From: UBA961 sp041191145
Lineage (GTDB): Bacteria > Bacteroidota > Ignavibacteria > Kapaibacteriales > UBA961
DNA: 8,299 nt
NCBI GenBank assembly: GCA_041191145.1
Contig: JBEEPK010000108.1
Span: forward strand, 1-8,299
Reading direction: 5' to 3'
Of this stretch, positions 1 through 7,622 are shown piece after piece. Positions within the stretch are counted from its first letter, which is position 1. Each line of letters opens with the position of its first letter. The notes beneath the pieces are model-generated. The model saw nothing but the letters and a program-made list of their open reading frames with translations, made no database searches and was not told the origin of the DNA. Position numbers and translations under genes: made by a program.

Positions 1-1
1 A

Positions 2-3000
2 ATGATCTCCGGGCTCTTTCTCCTTCTCATTTTGGGAGTGCTTGGAGCATATGTATTTGTTCAGACGGATGTCTTCCGCGAATGGCTAAGACCTGTATTA
101 ATTGAACAGATCAATAAGCAAATCAAGGGGAAGATATATTTCTCAGATATGAGAATTGATATATTTCGTGGAATCATCCTTCATGATATATCATTGATTG
201 CCGCTGGTGACACCGTTTTACAGGCGGGTGATCTCTCGGTTTCATATACTCTCGAGGCATTGCTCAATCGTTCAATCAGCGTGAGCACCCTATCTCTCGA
301 TCACCCCAGAATCAAAATACTCCGCTCAAAAGACAGTACTTGGAATGTGGAACATATCCTATTTCCAGTTCCTGAAGACCCCAGCAAACCTCCTTTCGAT
401 TGGCAGATTACACTTGAAAATCTTGAAATCTGCGGTGGTTCCATTCGGGTTTTTGACTCTTTGTCCAAACAATCACCAAGAGTGTTCAATGCAGGTGATT
501 TGGCTTTACAAGATGTAAACCTCATTTTATCAGGCAAGGCATATCCCGGTATTCATAGATATGACATTGACATTGCTTCCTTTTCCGGAAAAGATGTCAA
601 AAGTGGCTTTACACTGAATGATGCCTCACTCAAAGCACTACATCAACAGTCTGGAATCATCATTGATAGATTGAACATCGTCACACCAAACACCAAGCTT
701 CGTTTATCAGGCAAAGCCGATGGACTCGATGTGTTTGATTCCCAATTCACAGAAAAATTTCAAAAAACTCCCATATCGATTTCACTTGTTTCAGAAAGAT
801 TTGATTCTGATGATTTACGAATATTCTTTCCTGATGTTGGAATATTCGGAGTGTATGACATAGATCTTGAGGCCGATGGAACATTTCGTGAGATCAATGT
901 GGCCAATCTCGATATTGGCACAAGACAATCTCGTTTGAGAGTTTCAGGATTGCTCAAAGATATTGATGATGCAAAGAAATTCTTTTTCAATGCAGAGGCG
1001 ATGGGACAAGCAAGCATTGATTATGATATGCTTCTAAAGCAAATTCCTGTTCTCGGATTGCCACCATTGCCTTTCTTGGGAAATGTGACATTCACAACTT
1101 TGCTCGTGAAAGGAAAACCTTCCGATTCCTTGCATATACAACTTGATGCGAATACTAAATCCGGCGCTTTGAATGGATTTGCAAATCTCACTTTTCGAAA
1201 TCCTGAACTCGGTTATGTGAGTGACATGCAATTCACAAATCTCAATCCCGGTGCAATCATTCAAGATGAGAGTTTGAATGGCAATGTGAACATGCATATA
1301 AACATTGCAGGTAAAGGAACCACTTTACCCACACTTGATGCAGCAATTCGCATTGAGGCAGGACCATCTCGACTGGGTGATTATGCCATATCGTCAATGC
1401 TATTTGATGGTCATGCATCTGAAGCCGGATTATTAATGATTGATACAGCAAATATCATTCTCAAAGAAGCAGTTCGTGGAATCGACGAATTCGAAAATGA
1501 ACTACGATCAGCATTGCGATTGTCCGGAATGATTGATGCAAGACATGCAAATCCCATTTTTGATATTGAAGCAGAATGTGAAAATCTTTCACCCGCAGAA
1601 ATATTTAGCACCAAAAAACTTCCCACACATTTTGATGGCTCCATCACGATGGTCATGCGCGGAATGCATTTGGACAGTTTGGAAGGTGATATGCACATGC
1701 ATGCGCGACAACTCATTTTTAATGATAGAACCGTTCGTCCGCAAAATGTTGATGTGAGTATTCGCAGGGAAAGTCCGAAAAGAAGACATGTGACAATACA
1801 ATCACCTATGTACTCGATTCAGGCAGATGGCGATTATACATTCACTTCACTCATCACAGCAATTGATCATACAGTTAGCAGTGTGATTCTTGAAGGAGAA
1901 AAGAAATATAAGGGTATGTCAGGCCTTGATTTGAGCGATCATCCACTCATGCCGATGATGGATTCTTCTATTCTTGATGTTAAGATTCGCATCAATGCCC
2001 GCGATTTGGCTCCTGTGAATTTGTTTATGGATGGAATCAATGCCACCGGTGAAGTGAAGATGAGTCTTGGAGTAAAGTCAGATAAATATGCAACGATATT
2101 TACGATTGATTCACTTCATGCATTGAATGGTCATATTTTCGGACCCGACAATGACGGAGCCAGTTCTCCCTTTTTAATGAAAGGCATCATCAAGACAGAA
2201 CCTGGAAATCAGGGTCGCAGAATATTGAGTGAATTGACAGTATCCGCCATTGCAGAAGATTGGCTTACGATCAATGCACTGACATTGAAAAAACCTGCAT
2301 TGAATTTTTCATTGCAACATACCGATTTCAAAGGAACATTTTCGGGTACCATTGGTAATGATATCTATGCCGATGTTTCGACGAGTGCAATCTTTACAGA
2401 CACTTCATTCACATATGATGCAAACAACTTTGACATTACATATGACAATCTCACTTGGAACAATGTAGGAATATTGAAAGGTAGATTTTCAGGAAGTGGG
2501 ATGTACTTTGACAATGTCAGATTCAGCAGAGCCGGAGCAGAATCAATCAATGCTACAGGCATGATTTCAGAGAAGACATTCAGAAACATGAATATAGCTT
2601 TGACCAATTTTCCTTTGAAAGATGTAAAGAAATTACCTTTCCTTCCTGAAGACATTCGAGAGGTACTCTCAACATTGCGTGGAAATGCCAGAACGACAAT
2701 CATAACTGCAGAAGGTCCTTTCCGCAATCCTCAATTCTCCTGCATTGGAGCAATAGACAGTATTTATTACAATGATATCGCTGTCGGTAATCAACAATTC
2801 ACACTCAATCATGCAGATTCAATGATTACGGGTTCAGTTGATGTAACAGATCTTCGTCATGCAGGTGTAAAAACTCTCACAATTGATATTGAACAAATTC
2901 CGTATAATCTTGCAATTGGTAATGCAAATGAACCTATGCGAAGAGATGAACCACTCGTGGTGATTGCAGAAGCAAATGGTCTTTCTATTGCAACAATAGC

Positions 3001-5296
3001 TCCTTTCATTCCGGGAGTCTCAGGATTAAAAGGTAAAGCAGATGCAACAATAACACTTGGAGGCTATGCACCTGATGGAATCAATTATGGAGGAAAAGCG
3101 ACTATACGAGATATGTCTTTTGTTCTTGATGCCACCAATATTCGCTATTCAGCAGAAGGAAATATTTATCTCAAGAATGCAACCGCAAAATTAGATAGCA
3201 TATTTGTACGGAATGATAAATACGATTTGCCCAATGGTGAAGCCATTATTACCGGTAATCTCAATCTATATGACATCATTTATATCAAGAATTTTGATTT
3301 GAACATTGTGTCCAAGCAATTATTGGTATTGAGCGATGCGTCTGCGAGCACAATGCCGGCGATGTATGGAAAATTCACGATTGCATCCGGTCAAAATCCA
3401 CTTCGTTTCTATGGCACATTCAAGAAGCCATATTTGCGAGGAGATGTTAAAGTGATGCAAGCTTCTATAACGATGCCACCGGAGGAAGAACAAGTCACTT
3501 CATCTGGAGTACGATATACTGTTTTGAACACGGAACAAAGACAATTGCTTCAAACACCTGACAATCCAGTCACGGATTTGTTCAAAGCATTATCTGAAGC
3601 GGGTATATCCAAGAAGGGATCTAAAGAAAAGACCAAAGATATCGGCAATGAAGGTATTGATGAGAATGAATTATTGCGAAGAAAAAGAGCAGGGTTCAAT
3701 GATTTATTGGATTATGATTTAAATGTTCTCATGCCGGGGAAATTTCTCCTCAAAATGATTCTAGGAACATTTGAAGAGATTCGTGCCAATGTTGAACCTA
3801 CCAATAAACAAACTGCATTGCGATTTCAAAAGGAATCATTCAAACTTCCACGACTCTTTGGTGAGATCAAATTACTCGAAGGTTCACAGTATAAGTTTTT
3901 GAAAGTGTTTGATGCATCTGGTAGTTTATTGTTCAATACCGGTGAATTAACCAATCCTACTTTGGATTTGCTTGCTGTTTATAAAGGTCAAACCCGATAC
4001 GATGATGTACTTGAGAATTTCCGAGTTATCATGAAGATTACAGGAACAAAAAATCTTCCTCAAGTTTCCATCACTTGGGAAAGTAATGGCATTGAAGCTA
4101 TCGGTGATTCCGCACAGATCAGAAATGATGCACTCATGAAATTGATAGTTGGTAGAACGCAAGCCGAATTATTTGGTCGTGGTTCAGCCGGCGGAGGAAT
4201 TGGTACTAGAGGATTAGGCGATCAATTGTCCAATTCACTTTCAGCGGCCGCATCTCAGTTATTTTCCGGCTTGCTTGAAGGAACTGGTTTACTCACAAAT
4301 GCAACGATCAGTTTACAAGAAGGATTATCTGATTTATCGCAAGCGCGATTGAATTTAAGCGGACAATTATTCAGTGATGTTGCTTGGAGAGCTGCCGGAA
4401 CAATCGGTGATCTATCCGGCAATTATGAATTCAGCGTGGATGTTCCCGTCACGATTCTCGGAGATTATGATGCACTTCGCAATTTGCTTTTACAATTGAC
4501 AAGAGCTTCAGCGCCTGCGAATGCAATCTCCTCATTCGGTCCAAAGCAAGTATTGCAAGGAATCAATCTTGCCATACCAAATGGAAAAATCACTTGTATC
4601 ATCGGCAAATCCGGTTGCGGAAAAAGCGTATTGCTCAAGCATATTGTTGGTCTGCTCACACAAGATCAAGGTGAAGTTCAGATTGATGGACATTCCGTTG
4701 CATCCATGACACAACAAGAATTATTTGACATCCGAAGAAATATCGGATATGTTTTTCAAGGCGCTGCATTGTTTGACTCAATGACAGTATATGAAAATGT
4801 GATCATTGGATTATATGAGCATGGCGAACGCGATATGGATCTGCTCAATAGCGAGGCACGGAGAGTATTATCCGCCGTTGGTTTGCTACCGGATATTTCT
4901 GAAAGCGGTACAATGAATTTTGAAAAAGAATTTTCCTTGCTGAGTGCCAAAAAACCGAGCGATCTTTCCGGCGGAATGAAAAAGCGCGTTGGAGTTGCCA
5001 GAGCGCTTGTTGGGAGTCCATCCTATATTTTCTATGATGAACCGACCACCGGTTTGGATCCAGTTAATTCAGAGCAGATAGACAAAATGATTCTTGAATT
5101 GTCGAAGAAATTATCAATCACATCTCTTGTCATCACACATGATATGTTCTCCGTATTCAATATTGCCGATCATGTTGCAATGTTGGATAATGGAAAAGTG
5201 TGTTTTGAAGGTGATGCACATACTTTACAAATAACAAAAGACCCGATAGTATCCGAATTCATCAGTCGTTTTCAATCTGATGCACGGATGCAATAA
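2..5296 (+). CDS. tamB: TamB/AsmA-like envelope protein fused in frame to an MlaF-like ABC ATPase (5' end probably outside window)
   Basis: A continuous 1,764-codon frame ending in TAA. Residues ~3-20 form a hydrophobic anchor, followed by an amphipathic segment (FREWLRPVLIEQINKQIKG) typical of the N-terminus of TamB/AsmA-like proteins. Residues ~25-1100 are a long beta-rich body of repeated D/S/G-turn strands, as expected for a lipid-conducting groove crossing the periplasm. A K/E-rich linker lies at ~1195-1235. The TamB (DUF490) domain covers roughly 1080-1490; its recognisable blocks are GEIKLLEGSQYKFLKVF, ELTNPTLDLLAVY (from 1315), MKITGTKNLPQVSITWES and DALMKLIVGR (~1376). From F1512 the frame becomes an ABC ATPase (separate entry). 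Members of the TamB family are known to span from inner to outer membrane and act in phospholipid transport or outer-membrane assembly. No basic residues precede the anchor, so the true start is probably upstream of base 1 and the Met at base 2 may be internal. The symbol refers only to the TamB-like part. The open frame is certain; that one functional polypeptide is made from it is not. Confidence 0.88.
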   Translation: MISGLFLLLILGVLGAYVFVQTDVFREWLRPVLIEQINKQIKGKIYFSDMRIDIFRGIILHDISLIAAGDTVLQAGDLSVSYTLEALLNRSISVSTLSLDHPRIKILRSKDSTWNVEHILFPVPEDPSKPPFDWQITLENLEICGGSIRVFDSLSKQSPRVFNAGDLALQDVNLILSGKAYPGIHRYDIDIASFSGKDVKSGFTLNDASLKALHQQSGIIIDRLNIVTPNTKLRLSGKADGLDVFDSQFTEKFQKTPISISLVSERFDSDDLRIFFPDVGIFGVYDIDLEADGTFREINVANLDIGTRQSRLRVSGLLKDIDDAKKFFFNAEAMGQASIDYDMLLKQIPVLGLPPLPFLGNVTFTTLLVKGKPSDSLHIQLDANTKSGALNGFANLTFRNPELGYVSDMQFTNLNPGAIIQDESLNGNVNMHINIAGKGTTLPTLDAAIRIEAGPSRLGDYAISSMLFDGHASEAGLLMIDTANIILKEAVRGIDEFENELRSALRLSGMIDARHANPIFDIEAECENLSPAEIFSTKKLPTHFDGSITMVMRGMHLDSLEGDMHMHARQLIFNDRTVRPQNVDVSIRRESPKRRHVTIQSPMYSIQADGDYTFTSLITAIDHTVSSVILEGEKKYKGMSGLDLSDHPLMPMMDSSILDVKIRINARDLAPVNLFMDGINATGEVKMSLGVKSDKYATIFTIDSLHALNGHIFGPDNDGASSPFLMKGIIKTEPGNQGRRILSELTVSAIAEDWLTINALTLKKPALNFSLQHTDFKGTFSGTIGNDIYADVSTSAIFTDTSFTYDANNFDITYDNLTWNNVGILKGRFSGSGMYFDNVRFSRAGAESINATGMISEKTFRNMNIALTNFPLKDVKKLPFLPEDIREVLSTLRGNARTTIITAEGPFRNPQFSCIGAIDSIYYNDIAVGNQQFTLNHADSMITGSVDVTDLRHAGVKTLTIDIEQIPYNLAIGNANEPMRRDEPLVVIAEANGLSIATIAPFIPGVSGLKGKADATITLGGYAPDGINYGGKATIRDMSFVLDATNIRYSAEGNIYLKNATAKLDSIFVRNDKYDLPNGEAIITGNLNLYDIIYIKNFDLNIVSKQLLVLSDASASTMPAMYGKFTIASGQNPLRFYGTFKKPYLRGDVKVMQASITMPPEEEQVTSSGVRYTVLNTEQRQLLQTPDNPVTDLFKALSEAGISKKGSKEKTKDIGNEGIDENELLRRKRAGFNDLLDYDLNVLMPGKFLLKMILGTFEEIRANVEPTNKQTALRFQKESFKLPRLFGEIKLLEGSQYKFLKVFDASGSLLFNTGELTNPTLDLLAVYKGQTRYDDVLENFRVIMKITGTKNLPQVSITWESNGIEAIGDSAQIRNDALMKLIVGRTQAELFGRGSAGGGIGTRGLGDQLSNSLSAAASQLFSGLLEGTGLLTNATISLQEGLSDLSQARLNLSGQLFSDVAWRAAGTIGDLSGNYEFSVDVPVTILGDYDALRNLLLQLTRASAPANAISSFGPKQVLQGINLAIPNGKITCIIGKSGCGKSVLLKHIVGLLTQDQGEVQIDGHSVASMTQQELFDIRRNIGYVFQGAALFDSMTVYENVIIGLYEHGERDMDLLNSEARRVLSAVGLLPDISESGTMNFEKEFSLLSAKKPSDLSGGMKKRVGVARALVGSPSYIFYDEPTTGLDPVNSEQIDKMILELSKKLSITSLVITHDMFSVFNIADHVAMLDNGKVCFEGDAHTLQITKDPIVSEFISRFQSDARMQ
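4535..5293 (+). other. mlaF: MlaF-like ABC transporter ATPase domain at the C-terminus of the TamB-like frame
   Basis: Residues ~1512-1764 of the long frame carry all ABC ATPase motifs: A-loop aromatic F1512 in SSFGPKQVLQG; Walker A G1535-S1542 (GKSGCGKS); Q-loop Q1586 in VFQGAALFDSMTVYENV; signature LSGGMKKRVGVARAL (1655-1669); Walker B IFYDEP with D1679 and catalytic E1680; D-loop GLDP (1684-1687); H-loop H1713 (VITHD). The 'SGGM-K-R' signature, the 'FQGAALFDSMTVYENV' stretch and the tail 'DPIVSEFISRF' point to the MlaF/Ttg2A family, which energises lipid transport together with an MlaE permease and MlaD. No MlaE or MlaD gene is in the window. Residues before F1512 do not resemble the usual first strand ('hxhRNLxK'), so the domain looks clipped by about 8-10 residues. 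There is no in-frame ATG between M1379 and M1569; in-frame TTG codons at 4484, 4496 and 4553 and GTG at 4436 are the only candidate internal starts near the junction, and none has a good ribosome binding site. The catalytic core looks functional in sequence. Confidence 0.9.
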
Positions 5297-5310
5297 ACTA
5301 GAATTCACCA

Positions 5311-5345
5311 CTTTGTTTCATAATCAATAGCTACACATGACAAAG
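5311..5345 (+). promoter_or_regulatory. Weak stem-loop that could enclose the maeB start codon
   Basis: CTTTGT (5311-5316) and CAT (5319-5321) can pair with ACAAAG (5340-5345) and the start codon ATG (5337-5339), leaving a 2-base bulge (TT) and a 15-base loop. The 40-base gap between the TamB/ATPase stop and maeB otherwise shows no Shine-Dalgarno, no clear terminator and no convincing promoter. The stem is short and AT-rich, so it may be fortuitous. Confidence 0.25.
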
Positions 5346-7619
5346 CGTACAATCAAAAGAGAAGATGCACTTGAATATCATTCATCCGGAAGAAAAGGTA
5401 AGATTGAAGTCATACCAAGTAAATCCGTATCCACTCAATATGAACTTTCACTCGCCTATTCACCGGGCGTTGCAGAACCTTGTAAGGAAATTGCAGCAAA
5501 TGAAGAAATGGTCTATGAATATACAGCCAAAGGAAATCTCGTTGGCGTGATTTCGAATGGAACAGCAGTTCTAGGACTTGGCAATATTGGTGCTGCAGCC
5601 GGAAAACCTGTATTTGAAGGGAAAGGCGTATTGTTCAAGAAATTTGCAGACATCGATGTATTCGACATTGAAATCACCACTCAAGATCCAGAAGAATTCA
5701 TCAATACTGTTGTGAATCTTGAGCCAACATTTGGTGGCATCAATCTTGAAGATATCAAAGCACCTGAATGTTTTTATATCGAGCAAGAATTACAAAAACG
5801 CATGCAGATACCCATCATGCATGATGATCAACATGGAACCGCAATCATTAGTGGTGCTGCATTACTCAATGCATTGGATATTCAAAACAAGAAGATCGAT
5901 GAAGTGATTGTTGCCGTGAGTGGTGCAGGTGCAAGCGCGATTGCATGTTGCAGGATGTATGAAAAATTGGGCGTGAAGAAAGAGAATATATATCTCTGTG
6001 ATCGTAAAGGACTCATCTTCCCGGGAAGAGATGCAGACATGACAGAAACCAAAGCAGAGTTTGCGAATGGAACTGCTCCTGCTGATTTGGCAGATATCAT
6101 GAAAAAGGCTGATGTATTCTTGGGTTGTAGCTCAGCAGGTCTCGTGAGCAAAGAAATGATTGCTTCCATGCCTGCAAATCCCATTGTATTCGCACTTGCA
6201 AATCCTGATCCGGAAATTTCGTATGAAGATGCATATTCTGTTCGTACAGATATCATCATGGCAACAGGCAGAAGCGATTATCCAAATCAAGTGAATAATG
6301 TTCTTGGCTTCCCTTTCATCTTCAGAGGTGCATTGGATGTTCGTGCAAAGGCAATCAATGATGAAATGAAAATTGCAGCCGTATATGCACTTTCCGAATT
6401 GGCAAAAGAACCCGTTCCCGATTATGTGGTTCGTGCCTATGGCGGAGATCCAATTTCCTATGGTAAAGAATATATCATTCCGAAACCACTTGATAATCGA
6501 GTACTTCTCTATGTTGCTCCCGCAGTTGCAAAAGCCGCAATTGAGAGTGGTGCCGCTCGTTTGACCACGCTTGATATCGATCAATATCGTGTGCAACTCG
6601 AATCACAACAAACAAAGGTTCGCAGATTCATCGCCGGCGTAATCAATGGATTGCAAAAAGCCAAAAGCAAACAACGCATTATCTTCACCGAAGGTGATGA
6701 TATCAAAGTATTGCGTGCCGCTGACATCATCGTGCAACTTGGCATTGCGAATCCAATTCTCATTGGTGAAACCGTAAAGATTCATGGATTGGCAGAAGAG
6801 TTCGGCATAGACCTCAATGGAATTGAACTCATCGATGTTTCCAATCTTCAGCATTTGGAAGAATTTGCCTCATTGCTTACAAAGAAAAGACAAAGAAAAG
6901 GCATGACGATGACACAAGCAAATCGCATTGTGCGCCGTCGCATTGAATATGCCTCTATGATGCTCGAAACAGGCAGAGCAGATGGTTTGATTTCCGGAGT
7001 GAAATTAAACTATGGCGATTCCATCAAGCCCGTGCTTGAAATCATTGGAACGGATCCGCGATATTCAAGAGTTGCAGGTATTCAAGCAGTGATCAATAAA
7101 AAGGGTGACACCTATTTCTTTGCAGATGCAACAATCAATATCAATCCGAATGCAGAGGAATTAGCTGATATAGCGATCATGACCGCGGAGGCCGCGAAAC
7201 GATTTGACATGACACCAAAAGTTGCAATGCTTTCATTCAGTGATTTCGGTTCATCAAGCGATGCATCTGCAATAAAGATGCGTGATGCTTCGCGTATTGC
7301 AAGAGAGCGCCATCCTGAACTTATCGTTGATGGAGAAATGCAAGGTGATACTGCAATTGGCGGGGAAAAAGCTGCGGATAATTATGCATTCAGTGCTATT
7401 CAAGGCGATGCCAATGTACTTGTTTTCCCTGATCTCAATGCCGCAAACATTTGTTATAAACTGATGTCCAAAATGGGTGAAGCAGAAGTCATCGGACCAA
7501 TCCTAGTAGGCATGAATAAACCCGTTCACATTCTCGACAGAAGTGCAGATGTCAATGATGTCGTAAGCATGGCAGCCATTTGCGCCGATGAAGCATTGGC
7601 AAAAGTGAGAGGACGTTAA
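5337..7619 (+). CDS. maeB: NADP-dependent malic enzyme with C-terminal phosphotransacetylase-like domain
   Basis: 760 residues, about the length of E. coli MaeB. It catalyses oxidative decarboxylation of malate to pyruvate and CO2 with NADP+ in the cytosol, supplying NADPH and pyruvate. The malic domain (~1-425) shows catalytic Tyr41 in AYSPGVAEPC, the VISNGTAVLGLGNIG block (71-85), catalytic Lys96 in FEGKGVLFKKFADIDVFD, metal ligands E138/D139 in GGINLEDIKAPECF, D163 in MHDDQHGTAII, a Rossmann turn SGAGASA (195-201), ALANPDPE and GRSDYPNQVNNVLGFPFIFRG (from 311). Residues ~430-760 form a PTA-like domain with TEGDD (451-455), SFSDFGSSSD (633-642), DGEMQGD (665-671) and GPILVGMNKPVHIL. In MaeB proteins this domain is regulatory (acetyl-CoA sensing) rather than a working phosphotransacetylase. 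The ATG is chosen because the N-terminus then matches MaeB almost residue for residue (DALEYHSSGRKGKIEV block at 10-25). No Shine-Dalgarno precedes it. The gene lies 40 bases after the TamB/ATPase frame and 3 bases before the next start, so it probably shares their transcript. NADP rather than NAD use is assumed from the MaeB-type architecture. Confidence 0.96.
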   Translation: MTKRTIKREDALEYHSSGRKGKIEVIPSKSVSTQYELSLAYSPGVAEPCKEIAANEEMVYEYTAKGNLVGVISNGTAVLGLGNIGAAAGKPVFEGKGVLFKKFADIDVFDIEITTQDPEEFINTVVNLEPTFGGINLEDIKAPECFYIEQELQKRMQIPIMHDDQHGTAIISGAALLNALDIQNKKIDEVIVAVSGAGASAIACCRMYEKLGVKKENIYLCDRKGLIFPGRDADMTETKAEFANGTAPADLADIMKKADVFLGCSSAGLVSKEMIASMPANPIVFALANPDPEISYEDAYSVRTDIIMATGRSDYPNQVNNVLGFPFIFRGALDVRAKAINDEMKIAAVYALSELAKEPVPDYVVRAYGGDPISYGKEYIIPKPLDNRVLLYVAPAVAKAAIESGAARLTTLDIDQYRVQLESQQTKVRRFIAGVINGLQKAKSKQRIIFTEGDDIKVLRAADIIVQLGIANPILIGETVKIHGLAEEFGIDLNGIELIDVSNLQHLEEFASLLTKKRQRKGMTMTQANRIVRRRIEYASMMLETGRADGLISGVKLNYGDSIKPVLEIIGTDPRYSRVAGIQAVINKKGDTYFFADATININPNAEELADIAIMTAEAAKRFDMTPKVAMLSFSDFGSSSDASAIKMRDASRIARERHPELIVDGEMQGDTAIGGEKAADNYAFSAIQGDANVLVFPDLNAANICYKLMSKMGEAEVIGPILVGMNKPVHILDRSADVNDVVSMAAICADEALAKVRGR
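7607..7613 (+). promoter_or_regulatory. Ribosome binding site (GAGAGGA) for the lipoprotein gene
   Basis: GAGAGGA lies inside the last codons of maeB, with nine bases between it and the ATG at 7623. It contains GAGG, complementary to the anti-Shine-Dalgarno core. It supports the chosen lipoprotein start, and it contrasts with maeB, which has no such motif. Because it sits within maeB, translation of the two genes is probably coupled. Confidence 0.55.
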
Positions 7620-7622
7620 TTC

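Noticed and set aside
1281..1308. Inverted repeat GCAATGT / ACATTGC with a 14-base loop, sharing its core with the inner stem near 7652.
   Set aside because: Only 7 bp, deep inside the TamB-like coding region, in an AT-rich background where such pairs arise by chance.
4243..4252. GCGGCCGC 8-base palindrome within the TamB domain coding region.
   Set aside because: A lone restriction-site-like palindrome encoding ordinary Ala residues (SAAAS); there is no sign of vector or cloning sequence around it.
4467..4499. Out-of-frame ATG (4467/4470) after GGAG (4460-4463), giving a 10-11 codon mini-frame whose TGA (4497-4499) overlaps an in-frame TTG (4496), resembling a coupled restart for the ATPase.
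   Set aside because: The spacing is short, the mini-peptide has no meaning, and the TTG would still leave the ATPase with a non-typical N-terminus. Most likely chance; kept only as a possible internal initiation route.
5308..5324. Possible promoter elements before maeB: CATAAT (5319-5324) as a -10 box or TTTG (5312-5315) as part of a Bacteroidota-type -7 element.
   Set aside because: No matching -35/-33 partner at the right distance, and the TA of TAnnTTTG is absent.
5882..6596. Long antisense open frames opposite maeB (125 and 154 codons), and others opposite the TamB-like gene.
   Set aside because: They mirror strongly conserved sense genes, lack recognisable domains and have no ribosome binding sites that I can see; they are shadows of the sense reading frame.
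7184..7196. GC-rich mini-hairpin CGCGG-AGG-CCGCG.
   Set aside because: Five base pairs in the middle of maeB coding for a normal, conserved helix (TAEAAK); no following T-run.
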